Source: Actinomycetes bacterium (lineage in GTDB: Bacteria > Actinomycetota > Acidimicrobiia > Acidimicrobiales > JAKAOS01). Taken from it: 43,692 bases of DNA. Shown here in pieces: positions 38,440 to 43,692 of this stretch. The position numbers and the translations under genes were made by a program. The first letter of the stretch is position 1. Each line of letters starts with the position of its first letter. The DNA lies in the NCBI GenBank assembly GCA_021795215.1, contig JAJYPS010000009.1:1-43692 (forward strand). The letters run 5' to 3'. The notes beneath the pieces were generated by a model. The model saw only the letters and a list, made by a program, of their open reading frames with translations, did no database searches and was not told where the DNA came from.

Positions 38440-39333
38440 TCAGCCCGCTGTGCCGGCCTCGCGCTTCGACTTCTCCGTCCTCTCGTATATCGCCAGTACC
38501 GCCGGTGAGCGGCCCAACAGGAACACGCCGGCCAGAGCGGCCACGGCCCCCACCGATTCTCCGGCCGCCCGCAGCGGCGCCAACGCGAAGTGCTCCCCGA
38601 AAGCGAGCGTGCCGATCAGGACGGCCACGCTCGGCTCCAGCGAGTCGATGATCGGCAGCGAGATGGCGAGTGGGCCAGCCTGAAAGGCGCTCTGAGCCAA
38701 CAGGAACCCGAGCGGAGCGACGACCGCCAGGGCGTAGGGCTGCCAGTGGAGGAGCATGTTGAGGATCCCACGACCCAACAGGTACATGGTGGTCTTGGTC
38801 AGTACCGACATCAGGGCGAAGCTGATACCGGCCCCTGCTGCCAGCAGCGCCGCCCGACGCGGCGATTCCGGTCCCCGGGCCACCGCTATCACCGCCGCTA
38901 TCGCTGCTCCCCCGGCCCCCAGCACTACCAGCCATACGTCCGTCGAAGGCATCGGCCGGCCGCCGGTCGGCGACGCGGACAGAAGAAACAGCGCCACGCC
39001 TGCGGCGGTCGACGCAGCGCCGCCCAACTCCCGCAGCCCCAGGCGGGCGCCTTTCGACCGGATCGCAAAAGGGAGCGCGAACACCAGCTCGGTCACGATG
39101 ATCGGCTGCACGACACCGACACTCCCGTAGGCGAGCGCCGCCGCCTGGAGGCCGTACGAACCCATGCCGACGGCAAACCCCGCGATCCATACCGGTCGCC
39201 TCACCAAGTCGAGGATGAGCCTGGGGCTCATGCTCTCCCCCTCCGGAGCGGCCCTGGCAGAGCGCTGCTGAAGTATCGCTGCGGCCGCGAAGGACAGCGC
39301 TGCCATCAGTGCCAGCGGTATGGCGACCAGCAC
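38440..39333 (-). CDS. NIPA/EamA-like DMT membrane protein, copy 2
   Basis: A 297-aa DMT protein with about nine to ten helices, paralogous to the copies at 24238 and 40878. Shared landmarks are the N-terminal LSFAAAAILQQRSA, GVVQPIIVTELVFALPFAI, LLHWQPYALAVVAPLGFLLAQSAFQAGPLAISLPIIDSLEPSVAVLIG and LAFGEHF. The GTG start at 39333 shares one base with the stop of the glycosyltransferase gene upstream (TAGTG), so the two are cotranscribed and probably translationally linked. The tail YERTEKSKREAGTAG is basic and cytosolic. Function could be lipid-linked sugar or small-molecule export, or Mg2+ transport as in NIPA. Confidence 0.9.
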   Translation of the reverse strand: MLVAIPLALMAALSFAAAAILQQRSARAAPEGESMSPRLILDLVRRPVWIAGFAVGMGSYGLQAAALAYGSVGVVQPIIVTELVFALPFAIRSKGARLGLRELGGAASTAAGVALFLLSASPTGGRPMPSTDVWLVVLGAGGAAIAAVIAVARGPESPRRAALLAAGAGISFALMSVLTKTTMYLLGRGILNMLLHWQPYALAVVAPLGFLLAQSAFQAGPLAISLPIIDSLEPSVAVLIGTLAFGEHFALAPLRAAGESVGAVAALAGVFLLGRSPAVLAIYERTEKSKREAGTAG

Positions 39334-40667
39334 TAGTCGAGACGCTGGGGGCGGTACCAGCCGCGGTCGGCGGAGGGCGAGCCGCGGCCCACCACCGCCG
39401 GGGTCATCGCCGGTGCAGCAACTGCTCCATTTGGGACGGATTCCGGGCCACTTTGGACGGATTCCGGGCCACTTTGGACGGATTCCGGGCCGAGCGAGTC
39501 GAGTGCCGGAGAGCGGTCTGTCCCGGGGACGGCCGGCACCGCGGAGGCGACCACGGAGGCGGCATCCTGACGGAACAGCGCTGTGCCGGCGGCAACCAGA
39601 CGATCCCGCAACGGGTCGCCTGGTCGGCAGAGCTGGTCCAAGCGCCCGAGCAGGTCCGCGTGATCCCGCGCCAGGACCGACACACCAGCCCGGTGCATCC
39701 GCTCCGCGTTGTCACGGCCGTGGCCGGGGATCGGCCTGTAGGTGACCACCGGCACGCCGGCCGACATCGCCTCTGCCGCCGTCAGGCCGCCTGCGTTCTC
39801 TACCAGGACGTCCGAAGCGGCCATGAGCCCCGCCATGTCCTCGACCCAACCGAGAGCGACACCTCCGGTTGCCGACAGCCTGGCCCGCAGCGCCCGGTCG
39901 TGACCGCAGACCGCCACAGGGACGAACCTGCCACTGCTCGCGAGCAGCCGCGTGGTCCCCGCCACGTCGCCGACCGTCCACGAGCCTGCGACGACCAGGG
40001 CGACCCGTGCATCGGCAGGGATGCCCAGCTCCGCTCGTTTCGCCTGCCGCCCGGCCTGTGCACGACGTCCGAAGTCGGAGCGCACGACCGGACCGGTCAC
40101 CACTGCCCGCGCACCGGTCCGTTCCGTCGCCCGCTTGGCCGAGCCCTGGTCGACACACAGGAAGAGGCTGCTGCCGGGGTGCAGCCAGAGGTCGTGAGCC
40201 GCGAAGTCGGTCACGAAGGTGATCGCCGGGACATCGACCTGGCCGGACAGGACCAGCTCTCCGGCGGCCCGTGCGGCCAGGTGGTAAGTGGACACGACCA
40301 CGTCCGGCCGAACCCGTTCGACGACTCGCCGCAGAGAGGGCAGAGCTGCACGCACGACCGGGCTCACCTTCTCGTGGCGCTCCCCGCTGCTGAAGAAGAA
40401 CGTCCTGTAGATCAGTTCGTAGCCGGCGGGCAGGTGGTCCAACAGGCCTTCGTAGAAGCGGCGCAGCGCCGGGCCGAGCCGCCAGGGCAGCAGCGCCAGG
40501 AAGTCCACCCGCACCGTCTCGAAGCCCAGGGCACCGAGCCTGCGAGCCATCTCCTCGGCAACTCCGTCGTGTCCACCCCCCATGCTGGCCGACAGGATCA
40601 ACGCTCGACGCGGCGCCCCGGAGCCGGCAACGCAGCCAGCCGGCAGGATCGCTGATTTCCTGGGCAT
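39333..40667 (-). CDS. MGDG-synthase/MurG-type glycosyltransferase, copy 2 (no NodB-like domain)
   Basis: A 444-aa GT-B enzyme homologous to the N-terminal part of the fusion at 25129: ALILSASMGGGHDGVAEEMARRL, VDFLALLPWRLG, FVTDFAAHDLWLHPGS, VVAGSWTVGDVAG, LGWVEDMAGLMAASDVLVENAGGLTAAEAMSAG and TYRPIPGHGRDNAERM. The nucleotide-sugar region is intact, so activity is expected. After about residue 370 comes a disordered tail holding three heptapeptides GPESVQS/GPESVQS/GPESVPN, and no deacetylase-like domain. ATG 40667 precedes the fold by about 23 residues. Its gene abuts DMT copy 2 downstream and diverges from DMT copy 3. Confidence 0.9.
   Translation of the reverse strand: MPRKSAILPAGCVAGSGAPRRALILSASMGGGHDGVAEEMARRLGALGFETVRVDFLALLPWRLGPALRRFYEGLLDHLPAGYELIYRTFFFSSGERHEKVSPVVRAALPSLRRVVERVRPDVVVSTYHLAARAAGELVLSGQVDVPAITFVTDFAAHDLWLHPGSSLFLCVDQGSAKRATERTGARAVVTGPVVRSDFGRRAQAGRQAKRAELGIPADARVALVVAGSWTVGDVAGTTRLLASSGRFVPVAVCGHDRALRARLSATGGVALGWVEDMAGLMAASDVLVENAGGLTAAEAMSAGVPVVTYRPIPGHGRDNAERMHRAGVSVLARDHADLLGRLDQLCRPGDPLRDRLVAAGTALFRQDAASVVASAVPAVPGTDRSPALDSLGPESVQSGPESVQSGPESVPNGAVAAPAMTPAVVGRGSPSADRGWYRPQRLD
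39429..39491. repeat. 21-bp in-frame triplicate in the glycosyltransferase tail
   Basis: Three consecutive 21-base units with core GACGGATTCCGGGCC encode GPESVQS, GPESVQS and GPESVPN on the minus strand. The frame is preserved and the array lies in the disordered C-terminal tail. Confidence 0.93.
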
Positions 40668-40686
40668 GCCCCAGCTACGTTCCCAT

Positions 40687-40766
40687 GCCTCCTGCCGCTC
40701 AACCGCGCCTGTTGCGGCACGATCGTGCCTCCTGCCGCTCAACCGCGCCTGTTGCGGCACGATCGT
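40687..40766. repeat. 40-bp perfect tandem duplication in a divergent spacer
   Basis: Two identical 40-base copies begin GCCTCCTGCCGCTCAACCGC and include CCGCGCCTGTTGCGG (short hairpin) and CGATCG. They sit in the 210-base spacer between glycosyltransferase copy 2 and DMT copy 3, where both promoters should lie. Any operator there would be doubled. Confidence 0.95.
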
Positions 40767-40877
40767 GGCCAAGTCGGGAGCCGCCAACGGCCTACGGCGC
40801 AGGGACACGGCGCAGGGACGCGATGAGGGCGCATTTGCTGACAGTTTCCGGGTGTCGGAAGGGGGAATCTTGGTTGC

Positions 40878-41807
40878 ATGGCGCTGACGCTCGCGTTGTG
40901 CTCCGCGTTCCTGTACGCCCTCGGCTGGGTGCTGCAGTACACCGAGGCGGCGGCAGACCGTGCGCCGCCATCGCTGTCGCCCATGCTGCTGGGGCGTCTG
41001 GTCCGCCGCCCCAGATGGCTGGCGGGGATAGGCGCCATGGTCGGCGGCAACGTGTGCCAAGCTGTGGCTCTGAGCACGGGGAGCCTCGCGGTGGTGGAGC
41101 CGGCGCTCATGGCGTCGCTTCCTTTCGGCCTGGGACTGGGCGCGCTGTGGACCCGCCAGCGGCTGCGGATGCCCGAATGGATCGCCGCCATCTCGGTCAG
41201 CTCGGGACTTGCACTGTTCCTCGTGGTGGGGGCGCCGACGGGAGGAGCGGTGAATGCACCGCTGCAGGAGTGGGGCGAGGTGATGGGGTCCGTGGCGGCT
41301 CTGAGCATCGGGATGCTGCTGCTCGGAAGGCGCGTGGACAGGAGGGCCAGGGCAGCGCTGTTCGCCTCCAGTGCCGGGGTGGTGTTCGGCCTGCAGGACG
41401 CGTTGACCAAGTCCGCCCTGGGATCCTCGAGCCTGCACCCCCTGTCGCTGGTGACCACGTGGCAGCCGTACGTGGTGGTGCTCTGCGCCCTCTACGGGCT
41501 ACTCCTCGCCCAGGACGCCTACAAGTCCGCGCCGCTCCCGGTGACCCTGCCTCCGCTCACCATCCTGGAGCCCGTGGCGGGTGTGGTCATCGGGGCGGCC
41601 GCATTCGAGGAGCACCTACGGACCTCCGGCCTGGCTCCACTATGGGAGGCGGTCGGCATCGTGGCTATGGTGGTCGGCGGGGTGGCTCTGGCACGGTGCC
41701 CCGTGGTCGTCGGTCAAGCTCGGCAGTGCAGGGTGTCCGGGCTCGGCCTGGATGGCTCGGGCCGCCCGCGGTCGCACGATGCGCAGCACCGACCGGACCT
41801 CCGTTAG
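40878..41807 (+). CDS. NIPA/EamA-like DMT membrane protein, copy 3
   Basis: A 309-aa DMT protein: MALTLALCSAFLYALGWVLQYTEAA start, LAVVEPALMASLPFGLGLGALW, a VTTWQPYVVVLCALYGLLLAQDAYKSAPLPVTLPPLTILEPVAGVVIGAAAFEEHL core, and VVGGVALARCPVV as last helix. It is more diverged than copies 1 and 2: HWQP reads TWQP and the N-terminal LQQ reads LQY. The last 30 residues are hydrophilic. ATG 40878 follows GGAAGGGGGAA. It diverges from glycosyltransferase copy 2 and is 33 bases before the aldehyde dehydrogenase gene. Confidence 0.88.
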   Translation: MALTLALCSAFLYALGWVLQYTEAAADRAPPSLSPMLLGRLVRRPRWLAGIGAMVGGNVCQAVALSTGSLAVVEPALMASLPFGLGLGALWTRQRLRMPEWIAAISVSSGLALFLVVGAPTGGAVNAPLQEWGEVMGSVAALSIGMLLLGRRVDRRARAALFASSAGVVFGLQDALTKSALGSSSLHPLSLVTTWQPYVVVLCALYGLLLAQDAYKSAPLPVTLPPLTILEPVAGVVIGAAAFEEHLRTSGLAPLWEAVGIVAMVVGGVALARCPVVVGQARQCRVSGLGLDGSGRPRSHDAQHRPDLR

Positions 41808-41840
41808 CACTGTGGCGGACTCTCGAAGGAAGCGGCGCCT

Positions 41841-43295
41841 ATGCACGAGTACGACCGGCTGTTCATAGGCGGCGACTGGGTCAGGCCTTGCGGCACGGGG
41901 AAGCTGAACGTGGTGTCGCCGCACTCGCTCCAAGTCGTCGGGTCGGTCCCGCGGGCGGAGATGGCCGACTTGGAGCAGGCGGTCTCCGCTGCGAGGGAGG
42001 CGTTCGACGACGGGCCGTGGCCCAGGACTCCGCCCGAGGAGCGTGCGGCCGCGGTGGCACGGTTCAGCGACGTCTACTCCAAACGCACGGCGGAACTGGC
42101 GGGCCTGATCACCTCGGAGGTGGGCTCCCCGATCTCGTTCTCTCGACTGGCGCAGGGGTTGGCGCCGTGGATGATGCTGGAGTCGTTCCTGAAGGCAGCG
42201 AAGGAGCACCCATGGGAGCAGGACCGGCGCGGCACGCTCGGCAACAGGATCGTCGTGCTGCGGGAACCGGTGGGAGTGGTGGGAGCGATAGTGCCGTGGA
42301 ACATGCCGCAGTTCCTGGCGATGTCCAAGCTGGCGCCGGCGCTGCTGGCAGGGTGCACCGTCGTGCTGAAGCCGCCGCCGGAGGCAGCTCTGGACTCTAT
42401 GGTGATGGCGGAGGCGCTGTCGGAGGCTGCTCTGCCTCCAGGGGTGGTCAGCATCGTACCCGGCGGCGCCTCGCTCGGAGAGGCGCTGGTCCACCACCCT
42501 CGTGTCGACAAGATAGCTTTCACCGGTTCGACCGCCGTGGGAAGGACCATCGCGGGTGCCTGCGGGGCGCAACTGAAGCGCTGCACTCTCGAGCTGGGTG
42601 GCAAATCGGCCGCGATAGTCCTCGACGACGCCGACTTGGACCGGACCGCCGACGGCCTGAGGTTCGCTTCGCTCATGAACAACGGTCAGGCGTGCGTCGC
42701 CCACAGCCGCATCCTGGCGCCTCGCAGCCGGTACGGCGAAGTGGTGGACGCTGTGGCTTCGATGGTCGGATCCCTGGTGGTGGGCGATCCGGCCGACCCG
42801 GCCACCGCCGTGGGACCTCTGGCGACGGCAGCGCAGAGGCAGCGTGTCGAGCGGTACGTCCAACTGGGTGGAGACGAGGGCGCCCGGCTGGTTCTCGGGG
42901 GCACAGGGATGCCGGAAGGCCTGGAACGAGGCTGGTACGTGAAGCCGACGCTGTTCGCCGACGCCGACAACCACATGACCGTCGCCCGGGAGGAGATCTT
43001 CGGGCCGGTGCTGGTGGTCATCCCCTACATCGACGACGCCGACGCGGTCCGGATCGCCAACGACAGCCCTTACGGCCTGGCCGGGTCGGTGTGGACGGAG
43101 GACACCGCCAGGGCGATCGACGTTGCCAAGAAGGTGCGATCCGGCACATTTGGGATCAACAACTACATGATGGACTTCACAGCCCCCTTCGGAGGTTACA
43201 GATCCTCGGGAATCGGCCGGGAGCTCGGGCCGGAGGGGTTGGACCAGTACGTGGAGCTCAAGTCGGTCGTCACCCTCGAGTCGGTCGTCAGCTAG
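41841..43295 (+). CDS. NAD(P)+-dependent aldehyde dehydrogenase
   Basis: A 484-aa class I/II ALDH. Visible are PWNMP with catalytic Asn154, LKPPPEAALD (Lys177 of the cofactor site), FTGSTAVGR, LELGGKSAAIV (general base Glu251), the nucleophile Cys285 in NNGQACVAHSR, EEIFGPVLVVIPY and PFGGYRSSGIGRELG. Length is normal. Substrate cannot be read; the FTAPFGGYRSSGIGRE end is common in broad-specificity actinobacterial ALDHs. ATG 41841 has GAAGG near. It may be cotranscribed with DMT copy 3. The 3' end overlaps the convergent sensor-kinase gene by eight bases. Confidence 0.93.
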   Translation: MHEYDRLFIGGDWVRPCGTGKLNVVSPHSLQVVGSVPRAEMADLEQAVSAAREAFDDGPWPRTPPEERAAAVARFSDVYSKRTAELAGLITSEVGSPISFSRLAQGLAPWMMLESFLKAAKEHPWEQDRRGTLGNRIVVLREPVGVVGAIVPWNMPQFLAMSKLAPALLAGCTVVLKPPPEAALDSMVMAEALSEAALPPGVVSIVPGGASLGEALVHHPRVDKIAFTGSTAVGRTIAGACGAQLKRCTLELGGKSAAIVLDDADLDRTADGLRFASLMNNGQACVAHSRILAPRSRYGEVVDAVASMVGSLVVGDPADPATAVGPLATAAQRQRVERYVQLGGDEGARLVLGGTGMPEGLERGWYVKPTLFADADNHMTVAREEIFGPVLVVIPYIDDADAVRIANDSPYGLAGSVWTEDTARAIDVAKKVRSGTFGINNYMMDFTAPFGGYRSSGIGRELGPEGLDQYVELKSVVTLESVVS

Positions 43296-43692
43296 GCCTG
43301 GCAGCCTCGCCGGGTGCCGGAGGAGTGGCCCGGGCGTCCCCGCTCCCGGCGTTCCCTCTCCCCGCGACGAGCCGGCCATTCGGAGGGAGCTGGTGGCCGT
43401 CGCCGTCAGGGCCGGGGATGAGCAGTCGGAACTCGCTTCCCCTCCCGGGCTGGCTGTCCACTTCCACATGGCCGCCCAGTGCCAGCGCCGCCCTGCGGAC
43501 GAGCGCCAAGCCGATGCCGAACCCGCCGGTGGCACGCGACCGCGCCTCGTCCACTCTGTACAGCCGGTCGAAGATCCGCTCCAGGTGCTCCGGGTCTATG
43601 CCGATCCCATTGTCCCGCACCTTGATCTCCACCTGGTCACCCCGGGGTCCGGCCACGACCTCCACCCGGCCACCCTCGGGCGTGTAACGGAT
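43288..43692 (-). CDS. Sensor histidine kinase, C-terminal ATPase part (truncated by window end)
   Basis: Only the last 134 codons are in the window. They carry the HATPase_c domain end: IRYTPEGGRVEVVA (end of the N box), VRDNGIGIDPEHLERIFDRLYRVDEARSRATGGFGIGLALVRRAALALGGHVEVDSQPGRGSEFRLLIP (G1, F and G2 boxes). The RLYRVD...G form is typical of OmpR-linked kinases in actinobacteria. A 45-residue Gly/Pro/Arg tail follows. Sensor, membrane helices, phosphoacceptor histidine and any response regulator lie outside the window. The stop overlaps the aldehyde dehydrogenase end. Confidence 0.9.
   Translation of the reverse strand: MRYTPEGGRVEVVAGPRGDQVEIKVRDNGIGIDPEHLERIFDRLYRVDEARSRATGGFGIGLALVRRAALALGGHVEVDSQPGRGSEFRLLIPGPDGDGHQLPPNGRLVAGRGNAGSGDARATPPAPGEAARPS

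Noticed and set aside
40685-43687. 1000-aa plus-strand ORF across DMT copy 3 and the aldehyde dehydrogenase
   Set aside because: Out-of-frame Gly/Arg-rich shadow of two well-supported genes.

Overview
The window is dense, very high-GC DNA with strong GC bias at third codon positions, frequent GTG/TTG starts and many 4-base stop/start overlaps. Mycothiol synthase (mshD), a serine/threonine kinase with one membrane anchor, an lldD2-like dehydrogenase and a pspA gene carrying a PspAA domain all point to Actinomycetota. A free-living, poorly characterised lineage (for example Acidimicrobiia) is my inference. I found no rRNA, tRNA, CRISPR array, transposase, integrase or phage gene. The region looks like vertically inherited chromosome, and its oddities lie in domain architecture, gene pairing and intergenic tandem repeats.

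Layout. (1) 22-5431, minus: a compact histidine operon hisD-hisC-hisB-hisH-hisA-hisF, almost every junction overlapping. (2) 5.7-10.7 kb, plus: a metal block. It holds a small helical protein, a soluble PRC-barrel/MgtE_N/CBS protein, an NRAMP-fold transporter whose metal-site residues look like the Mg-type NRMT clade, a Fur-family repressor behind a palindromic operator-like cluster, and a translationally overlapping HX4DEH metal permease. (3) 10.8-13.9 kb, minus: nth, low-molecular-weight phosphatase, fructosamine-3-kinase family protein and aldo/keto reductase, a plausible protein-deglycation module. mshD diverges from nth. (4) 14.9-20.9 kb: VIT/CCC1 metal transporter, rlmN, a small membrane protein, menG and menF (menaquinone), and an lldD2-like FMN dehydrogenase that could feed the quinone pool. 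(5) 21.0-23.4 kb: Ser/Thr kinase and mobA with interleaved divergent starts.

(6) 23.4-29.8 kb: an envelope-like cluster. It has an alpha/beta hydrolase, a NIPA/EamA-like DMT membrane protein diverging from an MGDG-synthase/MurG-type glycosyltransferase, an active NodB deacetylase, a polyprenyl-phosphate-mannose-synthase-like GT2 and a UPF0104 flippase-like protein. The glycosyltransferase carries a C-terminal domain that looks like a catalytically dead NodB deacetylase. (7) 29.9-33.6 kb: ppk-ppx for polyphosphate, overlapping by GTGA. (8) 33.8-38.4 kb: two SEDS proteins (FtsW/RodA family) converging on a bifunctional-nuclease gene, then a PspA-PspAA fusion. (9) 38.4-43.7 kb: a second DMT/glycosyltransferase pair joined stop-to-start, a third DMT gene diverging from it, an aldehyde dehydrogenase, and the 3' end of a sensor histidine kinase running off the window.

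Two features recur. One is the DMT plus GT28-like glycosyltransferase pairing, seen at two separate loci with three DMT paralogues. This is my best candidate for an undescribed system: glycolipid synthesis coupled to export or flipping, with a pseudo-deacetylase domain in one copy. The other is more than ten unrelated short tandem repeats at gene boundaries, some extending reading frames in multiples of three.
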